Positions 33,390 through 41,374 of a DNA stretch of 64,000 nucleotides are shown here, one piece after another; the first letter of the stretch is position 1, and the number at the start of each line of letters is the position of its first letter. Made by a program: the position numbers and the translations under genes. A model generated the notes under the pieces. The model did not search any database. It was not told where the DNA came from and was given only the letters and a program-made list of their open reading frames with translations. Origin of the DNA: Brucellaceae bacterium (GTDB lineage: Bacteria; Pseudomonadota; Alphaproteobacteria; Rhizobiales; Rhizobiaceae); contig JACKJW010000005.1 of assembly GCA_020637755.1 (NCBI GenBank), forward strand, positions 89,798 to 153,797, in the 5' to 3' direction.

Positions 33390-36300
33390 TCAGGCGGCCT
33401 TGGCGACGGAAGGCATTTCGCCACGCGCGATCTTCGTGACCGTGACGAAGTCGATCTTGCCGGAGCCGAGCACCGGCATTTTTGCGATCACCCGCACTTC
33501 GGCCGGGACCATCAGGTCCATGGCGCCGTTGAGCTTGGCGAAGGCCAGGAACTCGGCGCGGGTGGCCTCCGGCGCGTCGGTGAAGAGCACCAGCTTCTCG
33601 CCCTTGCGCTCGTCCCTGACGGTGGCCACAGCCGAGAGCTGGCCCTTCCAAAGGTCGCCTGCCAAAGCCTCCACGGCAGCCAGCGAGACCATTTCGCCGC
33701 CGATCTTGGCAAACCGCTTGGCGCGGCCCCGGATGGCAACGAAGCCTTCCTCATCGATCGTGACGATATCGCCGGTGTCGTGCCAGCCGCCTTCCAGAGG
33801 CTCCAGCACGCCGGGATTTTCGGCGCGGAGATAGCCCGCCATGACGTTCGGGCCCCGCACGAAGAGGCGTCCGCCCTCATCCACGCCCGGCACTGGCTCC
33901 AGCCGGTACTCCATGCCGGGCATGATCTTTCCGACCGTGCCGGAGCGGTTGTACATGGGCGTATTGATGGAGATGACCGGCGCCGTCTCGGTGACGCCAT
34001 AACCTTCCAGCACGCGCAGGCCGAACTTTTCCATGTAGGTGGTGCGGGTGGAGGGCTTCACCGGCTCCGCACCGGCAAAGCAGTAGCGCACCGAGCGGAA
34101 GTCATAGGGGTGTGCGGTACGCGCATAGCCCGACAGGAAGGTGTCGGTGCCGAAGATGATGGTCGCGTTGGACGCATAGACCAGTTCCGGCACGATGCGG
34201 TAGTGCAGCGGCGAGGGGTAGAAATAGACGGGCACGCCGGACATGAGCGGCAGCACCGTGCCTGCCGTGAGGCCGAAGGAGTGGAAGACCGGCAACACGT
34301 TGAACACCTTGTCGCCCGCGTGGAAATCGATACGCGAGGCCGCCTGCACGGCATTGGACAGGATGTTGCGGTGGGTGAGCACTACGCCCTTCGGCGTGCC
34401 TTCGGAACCGGAGGTGAAGAGGATCACGGCGCGGTCATCGGCCTTGCGGGCCACACGCGGGGTATCCTTGCGGATCAGGCCCATGATCTTGTCCTTCATC
34501 CCGATGGTGGCGCGCAGGTCATCCAGCCAGACGATGGCGACATGGTCCTGCATGTCCGCGATCACCGGCCCGAGCTTGGCCTGCTCCACGAAGGCGCGCG
34601 AGGTCAGCACCGTCTTCACTTCTGCCCCCTTGCAGGCGGAAAGAATGTTGGCTGCCCCGGCGGTGAAGTTGATCATGGCAGGCACCTTGCCCGCCGACAT
34701 GACACCCAGCACCGTGGCGGCCGTGCCGTTGGCATTGGGCAGCATGACACCGAGCGTCTCCTCGCGCGGGAAGAGCGCCTTGAACTTCTCGCCCAGCACA
34801 GCGGCACCGGTCAGCAGCTTGCCGTAGGAGAGCGAGCCGGTGAGCGGGTCTTCGACGGCGAGCCTGCCGAAGCCGCGGTCGCGCGCCGTGTCGATGATGC
34901 GCTGCAGCACCGTGGTATCGGTAGAGGTGGTGCGGAAGACGAGATCCGACATCACCTCGTAGAGCGCAGCACCGGCAGCGGCACGGCGCTTGCGGCCCTT
35001 CAGCTCCGGATCGACGGCCAGCCTGACCGGCTCCAGGATCGTCACCTTCACCTTGGGGAAAAAGCGGCGGCGCACGTGGTTGGAGGTCAGGCGGGAGAAG
35101 AAGGACTTTTCCAGCCCGTCAATGCGGATCGGCACAACCGACGAGCCGGTCTTGTCGGCCACCATGGCGGCACCGTCATAGACCTTCATCAGCCCGCCGG
35201 TGACGGTGATGCGGCCTTCGGGGAAGATGACCAGCGGATCACCGCCCTGCACGGCCTTGATCAGCGTGCGGGTGGCCATGGGCTTGGAGGGGTCCAGCGG
35301 CATGGCGCGCGTCAGCTTCAGGAAGGGCTTTACCCACCACGCCTTGGCGATGTTGTAGTCGATGGCGAAGACGGGCTCCTCCTCGGTCAGGGCCAGCGCC
35401 AGCGGGCCGTCGAGGAAGGAGACGTGGTTCAGCGCCAGAACCGGCGCCGCGCCGGCTTTCTTCAGATTGTCGAGGCCCTCCACCTCGAGGCGCATGAACG
35501 CGCGGAAGAGGATGGAGACGAAATCGCGGAAGGGGCTGGTCGGCAGGTGCCGCAGCATGAGCCAGGCCGCTGCAAGATTGAAGACCGCGAGGCCGAGCAT
35601 CACTTCGGCAATCGTGACGCCAAAACCCTGGATGGCGGCGACGAGGCCACCACCGACGGTCATGAAACCGGCCGACAGCACGTTCGCAGCAGCGACCACA
35701 CGGGCACGGCGGTCTTCCGGGGCCCAGGCCTGAAGGGCCGAAAAGGTGGGCACAACGAGGAAGGCACTGGCAATTGCGAGGCCCGCCAGATCAACGGCCA
35801 CGCGTATGGTGCCCGGCTGGGCAAAGAATTCGCCAAGCGTGGCGGCGGTGGCGGTGGCCTCCGCCCCCCAGACGAGGCGGGCAAGGTCGAAGCCGAAGAG
35901 TGCCATCAGCGCGGTACCGACGGGAGCAGGCAGCAGCACTATGCGGCCGGCCGACATCCAGGCGGCGATGGCCGAGCCGATGGCGACCGCAATGGCGAAG
36001 ACGGCGAGATAGGCAGTGACGGCCATTTCATTGCCGCCGAGGGCGTCCTTCACCATGGGCGGCAGAACGGACATGACGATGGCACCGGCGAGCCAGAACC
36101 ACGACACCATGATGGCGGTGCGCCACAGACGCCTGTCCTGGCGAACTTCCGAAACAAGGCGCCAGGTGGAGCGCAGGATGTTGCGGTCGATGACGAGATC
36201 GGGCGCGCCGGAACCGGTTTTCGGGATGTAGCGGCTGGCCATCCAGCAAGCGAGCGCGAAGCCCATCATCATCGGGCCGAAGACCCAGACGGATGCCCCG

Positions 36301-36794
36301 CCGGTCGACGCGATGCCGCCGACAATGGTGCCGGCAAGGATGGCAATGAAGGTGGCCGCCTCGACCCAGGCATTGGCGCGGGGCAGTTCCTTCTTTTCCA
36401 GATGGTCCGGCAGGATGCCGTATTTCACCGGGCCGAACAGCGCCGACACCACGCCGAACAGGAACAGCGCGGTCATGAGAACGGGGATGGAGGACAGTGC
36501 GATGCCGGCAACGGCGACGATTGCCGCGCCGACTTCGGCCAGCTTCAGCTTCTCTGCCATGACGGCCTTGTCGAACCGGTCGGCCATTTCGCCGCCGAGG
36601 GCGGAGAGAAGCAGGAAGGGCGCGATGAAGATGGCGCCCGCCAGTGTGATGAGCGAGGCGGCGTCATCGGCGGCCAGCTTGAACAGAATGAGGAACACCA
36701 GCGTGTTCTTCAGTAAATTGTCGTTGAAAGCGGACAGGAATTGCGTCCAGAACAGCGGTGCGAAACGCCGCGAGAGCATCATGTGCTTTTGCAT
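33390..36794 (-). CDS. aas: Trifunctional lysophospholipid transporter / acyltransferase / acyl-ACP synthetase
   Basis: A 1134-residue fusion. Residues about 1-400 are an MFS transporter with 12 helices, LplT-like (FWTQFLSAFNDNLLKNTLVF; core FLSAFNDNLLKN). Next is a PlsC acyltransferase domain with ALNHVSFLDGP and IFPEGRITVTGG. The last 500 residues are an AMP-forming acyl-ACP/CoA synthetase with ILFTSGSEGTPKGVVLTHRN (core TSGSEGTPKG), GYGVTETAPV and WHDTGDIVTIDEEGF. In E. coli the first function (LplT) is a separate protein from Aas. Together they flip lysophospholipid inward and reacylate it. The ATG at 36792-36794 (AAGGGGAAG upstream) is chosen over an unconserved extension. It is monocistronic. 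Confidence 0.93.
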   Translation of the reverse strand: MQKHMMLSRRFAPLFWTQFLSAFNDNLLKNTLVFLILFKLAADDAASLITLAGAIFIAPFLLLSALGGEMADRFDKAVMAEKLKLAEVGAAIVAVAGIALSSIPVLMTALFLFGVVSALFGPVKYGILPDHLEKKELPRANAWVEAATFIAILAGTIVGGIASTGGASVWVFGPMMMGFALACWMASRYIPKTGSGAPDLVIDRNILRSTWRLVSEVRQDRRLWRTAIMVSWFWLAGAIVMSVLPPMVKDALGGNEMAVTAYLAVFAIAVAIGSAIAAWMSAGRIVLLPAPVGTALMALFGFDLARLVWGAEATATAATLGEFFAQPGTIRVAVDLAGLAIASAFLVVPTFSALQAWAPEDRRARVVAAANVLSAGFMTVGGGLVAAIQGFGVTIAEVMLGLAVFNLAAAWLMLRHLPTSPFRDFVSILFRAFMRLEVEGLDNLKKAGAAPVLALNHVSFLDGPLALALTEEEPVFAIDYNIAKAWWVKPFLKLTRAMPLDPSKPMATRTLIKAVQGGDPLVIFPEGRITVTGGLMKVYDGAAMVADKTGSSVVPIRIDGLEKSFFSRLTSNHVRRRFFPKVKVTILEPVRLAVDPELKGRKRRAAAGAALYEVMSDLVFRTTSTDTTVLQRIIDTARDRGFGRLAVEDPLTGSLSYGKLLTGAAVLGEKFKALFPREETLGVMLPNANGTAATVLGVMSAGKVPAMINFTAGAANILSACKGAEVKTVLTSRAFVEQAKLGPVIADMQDHVAIVWLDDLRATIGMKDKIMGLIRKDTPRVARKADDRAVILFTSGSEGTPKGVVLTHRNILSNAVQAASRIDFHAGDKVFNVLPVFHSFGLTAGTVLPLMSGVPVYFYPSPLHYRIVPELVYASNATIIFGTDTFLSGYARTAHPYDFRSVRYCFAGAEPVKPSTRTTYMEKFGLRVLEGYGVTETAPVISINTPMYNRSGTVGKIMPGMEYRLEPVPGVDEGGRLFVRGPNVMAGYLRAENPGVLEPLEGGWHDTGDIVTIDEEGFVAIRGRAKRFAKIGGEMVSLAAVEALAGDLWKGQLSAVATVRDERKGEKLVLFTDAPEATRAEFLAFAKLNGAMDLMVPAEVRVIAKMPVLGSGKIDFVTVTKIARGEMPSVAKAA

Positions 36795-36890
36795 GGTCTT
36801 CCCCTTGTAAACCCGGCCGCCACAATCGCCATGGTTGATTAACTTGCGGTTGTGTCGGCGCGGCGTTCCTTTCCTATGGTTAGCTGGCAA

Positions 36891-37175
36891 TTAAACGTCC
36901 GAGCGGCCGATCTCGCGCAGCAGCTTCTCGGTGCGGGCCTCGTCGATCTTGTGGATCAGGCGTTCGCTTTCTTCCGTGTCGCGTAGCGTCTTGGTGATGG
37001 TGATGGAGGTGTGCACCAGCATGATCGCGGCCATGGCGTAGAAGCCCTTGGCGGCAAAGCTCGCCTCCATGAAGAAGATGCCGCCGGCCATCATCGCGGC
37101 AGCCACGACGAAGGAAGCCACGGTGAAGAGGACCCAGGAGTTGGTGTTCTTGGTGGTGATCGAATTGTCGGACAT
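36891..37175 (-). CDS. YiaA/YiaB-type two-helix inner-membrane protein
   Basis: A 94-residue protein with two closely spaced hydrophobic helices (WVLFTVASFVVAAAMMAGGI and GFYAMAAIMLVHTSITI) and the YiaAB-family arrangement. A charged tail follows (ESERLIHKIDEARTEKLLREIG). Function unknown; the family is often found with PspA-like envelope-stress genes, as here. The ATG at 37173-37175 has AAAGGAA upstream. It lies 40 bases after the PspA-like gene on the same strand. Confidence 0.85.
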   Translation of the reverse strand: MSDNSITTKNTNSWVLFTVASFVVAAAMMAGGIFFMEASFAAKGFYAMAAIMLVHTSITITKTLRDTEESERLIHKIDEARTEKLLREIGRSDV

Positions 37176-37215
37176 GGGATGTTCCTTTCAAAGGTCTGGA
37201 TGGGTTCGGGGACAA

Positions 37216-37905
37216 TCAGGCGGCGCCGCCAGTGCGGGCGGCTTTCAGGCGGGCCAGCACGTCGTCGGCGGAAGTCTTCAACGGGGTGCCGCAGCCGGCT
37301 TCGGCCAGCTTTTCGGTGATGGCGGAAGGATTGCCGGAGGCATCCATCTCGGCCATGGCGGCATCGGTCAGGTCGATCTGCTTCTGGCGGGTGCGCAGGC
37401 GCAGCAGCGTTTCCTCGGCCTCACGCAGGGTCGACAGGCCCGATTGCGGGGCGACCTCGCGCAGCTTGTGCGCCTTGTCGGTGGCGGTGGCGATGCGCTG
37501 GCCGCGCTGCAATTCGCGCAGCTTCATTTCCGCATTGCGCACATTGGCGCGCAGCCGGGCGATTTCGGCGGCGAACTGCTTCTGCGCCTCGGCGGAGGCA
37601 TCGCGCTCGGCCTCAAGGAGAGCGATGGTCTCGGCGGCCTCGCGGGCGAGGTCTTCCTTCTCCTGCTCGATGGCGGCGATGGTGCGCGCCTCCAGATCGG
37701 CGATCCGGGCAACGAGGCGGTCGAACTGGTCGGCTTCCTGCCTGTTCTGCGCCATGGCGACCGCCACGGCCTTGCGGGCCTGCTCCACGGCCACTGCGCT
37801 GTCGCGCATCTGCTGGTTCAGGATGGAGAGCGCGTGGCGGTCTGCAAAGGCTTCCTCGGCATCATGGGTCGCGCCGCGAAAGAGGGTGATGATGGTCTTG
37901 AACAT
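37216..37905 (-). CDS. PspA/IM30-family protein
   Basis: A 229-residue, almost wholly alpha-helical coiled-coil protein starting MFKTIITLFRGATHDAEEAF, which matches the amphipathic N-terminal helix of PspA/IM30. The long Ala/Glu/Arg heptads (IADLEARTIAAIEQEKEDLA) form the hairpin coiled coil. PspA homologues bind stressed inner membranes and form oligomeric scaffolds. The second ATG (37905) is chosen because AAGGA lies 9 bases upstream; the first ATG at 37914 would abut that site. Control is probably by the divergent TetR protein through three operators at 37922-37993. Confidence 0.85.
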   Translation of the reverse strand: MFKTIITLFRGATHDAEEAFADRHALSILNQQMRDSAVAVEQARKAVAVAMAQNRQEADQFDRLVARIADLEARTIAAIEQEKEDLAREAAETIALLEAERDASAEAQKQFAAEIARLRANVRNAEMKLRELQRGQRIATATDKAHKLREVAPQSGLSTLREAEETLLRLRTRQKQIDLTDAAMAEMDASGNPSAITEKLAEAGCGTPLKTSADDVLARLKAARTGGAA

Positions 37906-37921
37906 GGGCGTCATTCCTTAT

Positions 37922-37936
37922 ATGAACGTTGTTCAT
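37922..37936. promoter_or_regulatory. TetR operator copy 1
   Basis: ATGAACGTTGTTCAT, a perfect inverted repeat with a 3-base centre, 17 bases upstream of the pspA-like ATG and next to its ribosome-binding site. Confidence 0.8.
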
Positions 37937-37955
37937 GATTTGAATGTATCACGGA

Positions 37956-37970
37956 ATGAACATTGTTCAA
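37956..37970. promoter_or_regulatory. TetR operator copy 2
   Basis: ATGAACATTGTTCAA, the same TGAAC-N3-GTTCA palindrome. Read on the minus strand its end gives TTGAAC, which with TACATT 16 bases on could form the pspA promoter. Confidence 0.8.
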
Positions 37971-37978
37971 GATATAAA

Positions 37979-37993
37979 ATGAACGATGTTCAA
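37979..37993. promoter_or_regulatory. TetR operator copy 3
   Basis: ATGAACGATGTTCAA, third copy of TGAAC-N3-GTTCA, 20 bases upstream of the tetR-type ATG. Centre-to-centre distances of the three copies are 34 and 23 bases. Confidence 0.8.
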
Positions 37994-38012
37994 AACATGA
38001 GGGAACTGGTTA

Positions 38013-38624
38013 ATGGCCGGCAAACGCGAGGAGAAGCGTGAAGGTGTGAAGGCGGCACTCATCGAGGCGGCGCGCACGCGCATTTCCATGCACGGGCTGG
38101 CGGGCCTGCGCGCGCGCGATGTGACGGCGGATGCGGGCGTGGCGCTTGGCAGCCTCTACAATGCCTTCCAGGACCTCGACGAGCTGGTGCTGCATGTCAA
38201 TTCGATCACGCTGGGCGCCCTGGGGGCAGCACTGGGTGAGGCTGCCGCCTCGGCCTCAAGTCCCGAAGCGCGGCTGCGGGCTCTGGCGCGCGGTTACCTG
38301 CATTTCGCGCTGGAGAACCGGGCGCTGTGGGCCGCCCTTTTCGAGCACCGCATGCCGGAAGGGCGCATCGTGCCGGACTGGCATCTGGCCGAACATGCGG
38401 TGCTGTTCCGCCATATTGTGGAGCCGCTCGCCATGATGGAGCCGGAGCTTTCCGAAGAACAGCTCGTCCTGCGCGCGCGCACGGCCTTTGCCGCCGTGCA
38501 CGGCATTGTCGCCATTTCCATCGAGGAGCGCTTCATCGGCCTGCCGAAGGACCAGCTGGAGGCAGAGCTTGACCGGTTCACCGCGTTGCTTGCTGCAGGG
38601 GTAAGGGCGTCGCGGGACCGTTGA
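38013..38624 (+). CDS. TetR/AcrR-family transcriptional regulator
   Basis: A 203-residue regulator with an N-terminal helix-turn-helix (LIEAARTRISMHGLAGLRARDVTADAGVALGSLYNAF; core DVTADAGVALGSLYNAF) and a C-terminal ligand domain containing a WHG-like region (LWAALFEHRMPEG). Ligand unknown. The ATG at 38013 has GAGGGAA upstream. It is divergent from the pspA-yiaAB pair, and the 107-base gap contains three copies of one palindrome, so it most likely represses itself and the pspA-like genes. Confidence 0.9.
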   Translation: MAGKREEKREGVKAALIEAARTRISMHGLAGLRARDVTADAGVALGSLYNAFQDLDELVLHVNSITLGALGAALGEAAASASSPEARLRALARGYLHFALENRALWAALFEHRMPEGRIVPDWHLAEHAVLFRHIVEPLAMMEPELSEEQLVLRARTAFAAVHGIVAISIEERFIGLPKDQLEAELDRFTALLAAGVRASRDR

Positions 38625-38630
38625 GACGGA

Positions 38631-39326
38631 TCACACCGTCAGGTGGGCCCTCACCTCGGGCTGGTCGAGTGACGGACCGTCGCCGGAATGGACCACCTCG
38701 CCGCGATCCATGATGTAGACGTCATCGGCCAGCTCGCGGCAGAAATCGAGATATTGTTCCACCAGCAGGATCGCCATGCCCTGGCTATCGCGCAGGAAGC
38801 GGATGGCGCGGCCGATATCCTTGATGATCGACGGCTGGATGCCCTCGGTCGGCTCGTCGAGGACGAGCAGCTTGGGCCGTGTCACCAGCGCCCGGCCGAT
38901 CGCCAGTTGCTGCTGCTGGCCGCCCGAGAGGTCGCCGCCGCGCCGGTTCAGCATGTCTTTGAGCACCGGGAACAGTTCGAAAACATGGTCCGGGATGAAG
39001 CGGTCCTTGCGGGCGAGCGGCGCATAGCCGGATTCGAGATTTTCGCGCACGGTCAACAGCGGGAACACTTCGCGCCCCTGCGGCACGAAGCCGATGCCGG
39101 CGCGTGCGCGATCATACGATGGTGCCTTGCCGAAGGCCTTGCCTTCCAGCAAAATCTCGCCAGAGGTCAGCCGGTGATGGCCGACGATGGCGCGCATGAG
39201 CGAGGTCTTGCCGACGCCGTTGCGGCCCAGCACACAGGTGATGCGCGCGGGCTTCACCTCCATGGAGACGCCGCGGAGCGCCTGCGCCGCGCCATAGTGA
39301 AGGGATACGTTTTCAACGGTCAGCAT
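38631..39326 (-). CDS. urtE: Urea ABC transporter ATP-binding subunit UrtE
   Basis: A 231-residue LivF-like ATPase. Walker A is LGRNGVGKTS, the signature is LSGGQQQQLAIGRAL, and Walker B is LLVLDEPTEGIQPSI. LLVEQYLDFCRELAD is the H-loop-equivalent region carrying Gln-Tyr in place of His, which is usual in this subfamily. Together with UrtD it powers urea import. It is the last gene of urtABCDE, 3 bases after urtD. Confidence 0.94.
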   Translation of the reverse strand: MLTVENVSLHYGAAQALRGVSMEVKPARITCVLGRNGVGKTSLMRAIVGHHRLTSGEILLEGKAFGKAPSYDRARAGIGFVPQGREVFPLLTVRENLESGYAPLARKDRFIPDHVFELFPVLKDMLNRRGGDLSGGQQQQLAIGRALVTRPKLLVLDEPTEGIQPSIIKDIGRAIRFLRDSQGMAILLVEQYLDFCRELADDVYIMDRGEVVHSGDGPSLDQPEVRAHLTV

Positions 39327-39329
39327 GGT

Positions 39330-40193
39330 TCACCGCCCCAGATAGACTTCGATGACACGTTGGTCAGAAGAAACGTGATCGAGTGAGCCTTCCGACAGCA
39401 CCGAACCCTCGTGCAGGCAGGTGACGCGCACGCCGAGATCGCGGACGAACTGCATGTCGTGCTCCACCACGATGACGGAATGGGTCTTCGAGATGTCGCG
39501 CAGAAGGCGCGCAGTCTCTTCCGTCTCGGCATCCGTCATGCCGGCCACCGGCTCATCCACCAGCAGGAGCTTGGGGTCCTGCGCCAGCAGCATGCCGATC
39601 TCCAGCCATTGCTTCTGGCCGTGGGACAGGTTGGCAGCCAGCGCGTGGCGGCGGTCAGCCAGGCGGATGATGTCGAGGATTTCTGTGATGCGATCCGCCT
39701 TGGTGCGGACCGGATCGCCGAACAGCGTGCCCGTCACCGTGCGCGGCCCGGCGAGCGCCAGTGCAAGGTTGTCTTCCACCGTGTGGCTCTCGAAGACGGT
39801 CGGCTTCTGGAACTTGCGGCCGATGCCCATGGTGGCGATATCGGCCTCGTCATGCTTGGTCAGGTCCACGTCACCGTTGAAATAGACCTGGCCGGTATCA
39901 GGCCGGGTCTTGCCGGTAATGATGTCCATCATGGTGGTCTTGCCGGCGCCGTTCGGCCCGATAATGGCGCGCATCTCGCCCTTGTTGAGGATCAGCGACA
40001 GGTTGTTGATGGCCTTGAAGCCATCAAAGGCGACCGAAACGCCATCGAGATAGAGCAGGGTTTCCTTGCGGGCGGCGACATCAGCGCTTTCCGGCTCGGC
40101 AGCCTGCTCCTGCACGTCGCGCATCGCATAGGGATGCGGCACGACGAGCGGTTCGTCCGGGTTGCGCTTCAGGGGCGTGGTCTGGTTCGTCAT
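39330..40193 (-). CDS. urtD: Urea ABC transporter ATP-binding subunit UrtD
   Basis: A 287-residue LivG-like ATPase. Walker A is IGPNGAGKTT, the signature LSHGQKQWLEIGMLL (SHGQ instead of SGGQ, typical of UrtD), Walker B LLLVDEPVAGMTD and the H-loop VVEHDMQFV. The 45-residue N-terminal extension before the ATPase fold is common in rhizobial UrtD. The ATG at 40191-40193 follows GGGAGGA; a GTG upstream is rejected. Confidence 0.95.
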   Translation of the reverse strand: MTNQTTPLKRNPDEPLVVPHPYAMRDVQEQAAEPESADVAARKETLLYLDGVSVAFDGFKAINNLSLILNKGEMRAIIGPNGAGKTTMMDIITGKTRPDTGQVYFNGDVDLTKHDEADIATMGIGRKFQKPTVFESHTVEDNLALALAGPRTVTGTLFGDPVRTKADRITEILDIIRLADRRHALAANLSHGQKQWLEIGMLLAQDPKLLLVDEPVAGMTDAETEETARLLRDISKTHSVIVVEHDMQFVRDLGVRVTCLHEGSVLSEGSLDHVSSDQRVIEVYLGR

Positions 40194-40204
40194 GCTGTCC
40201 TCCC

Positions 40205-41374
40205 TCACTCGCCCGCGGCCTGTGCCGGGCCAAGATCGGCATCGGTTCCGGCTTCGGCGCGCGCGCTTTCACGCCGCGCCTTCATGGCCGCCCAGCCGTG
40301 CGACACCGTTCCGGCGATGCCGCGCGGCAGGAACAGCGTGACGGCAACGAAGAGACCGCCGAGAGCAAAGAGCCAGAGGTCTGGCAGGGCGCCGGTGAAC
40401 CAGCTCTTGCCGGCATTGACGGTGAGCGCGCCGATGATCGGGCCAATGATGGTGCCGCGCCCGCCGACCGCCGTCCACACCACCACCTCGATGGAGTTGG
40501 CCGGGGCAAATTCGCCGGGATTGATGATGCCGACCTGCGGCACATAGAGCGCGCCGGCGATGCCGGCCATGATGGCGGAAACGACGAAGGCGAAGAGCTT
40601 CACCTTTTCCGGCCTGTAGCCGAGGAAGCGGGTGCGCGGCTCGGCATCGCGCACGGCGATCAGCAGCTTGCCGAAATGCGAGCCCGTGATGGCAGCGGTC
40701 AGCGCCACGCCAAGTGCCAGCGCGATGGCCGAGGCAGCGAACAGCGCGGCGCGCGTGGTGTCAGCCTGCACGCTGTAACCAAGAATGTCCTTGAAGTCGG
40801 TCAGGCCGTTGTTGCCGCCGAAGCCCATGTCATTGCGGAAGAAGGCGAGCAGCAGGGCATAGGTCATGGCCTGCGTGATGATGGAAAGATAGACACCGGT
40901 GACGCGCGAGCGGAAGGCGAACCAGCCGAAGACGAAAGCAAGCAGGCCGGGCACCGCGATGACCATCAGGGCGGCAAACCAGAACTGGTCGAAGCCGTAC
41001 CAGTACCAGGGCAGTTCCTTCCAGTTCAGGAAGACCATGAAGTCGGGCAGGACCGGGTTGCCATAGACGCCACGCGCGCCGATCTGGCGCATCAGGTACA
41101 TGCCCATGGCATAGCCGCCGAGCGCGAAGAAGGCGCCGTGTCCGAGCGACAGGATGCCGGCAAATCCCCAAACGAGGTCCAGCGCCAGTGCCAGCAGCGC
41201 ATAGGTGAGATACTTGCCGGTCAGCGCGACGATGTAGCTCGGCACATGGAAGGGGCTGGTTTCCGGCAGGGCAAGGTTCAGCACGGGCACGAGCACGGCG
41301 ACCGCAAGGATCAGGGCGATCGCCACAAGGATGGGCGCGGTGAACCCCTTGGCGAAAAGGCGCTTGGTGATCAT
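40205..41374 (-). CDS. urtC: Urea ABC transporter permease UrtC
   Basis: A 389-residue LivM-like inner-membrane permease with about ten helices and the conserved AGILSLGHGAFFALGGYAMG block. Sections such as FFRNDMGFGGNNGLTDFKDILG and GGRGTIIGPIIGA are typical of UrtC. The ATG at 41372-41374 overlaps the urtB stop by ATGA, indicating translational coupling. A short charged C-terminal tail follows the last helix. Confidence 0.95.
   Translation of the reverse strand: MITKRLFAKGFTAPILVAIALILAVAVLVPVLNLALPETSPFHVPSYIVALTGKYLTYALLALALDLVWGFAGILSLGHGAFFALGGYAMGMYLMRQIGARGVYGNPVLPDFMVFLNWKELPWYWYGFDQFWFAALMVIAVPGLLAFVFGWFAFRSRVTGVYLSIITQAMTYALLLAFFRNDMGFGGNNGLTDFKDILGYSVQADTTRAALFAASAIALALGVALTAAITGSHFGKLLIAVRDAEPRTRFLGYRPEKVKLFAFVVSAIMAGIAGALYVPQVGIINPGEFAPANSIEVVVWTAVGGRGTIIGPIIGALTVNAGKSWFTGALPDLWLFALGGLFVAVTLFLPRGIAGTVSHGWAAMKARRESARAEAGTDADLGPAQAAGE

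Noticed and set aside
33780..36716. Very long open frame on the plus strand opposite the transporter/acyltransferase/synthetase gene
   Set aside because: Its translation is rich in His, Arg and Gly with no motif, typical of antisense frames in G+C-rich DNA; the minus strand encodes all three enzyme domains.
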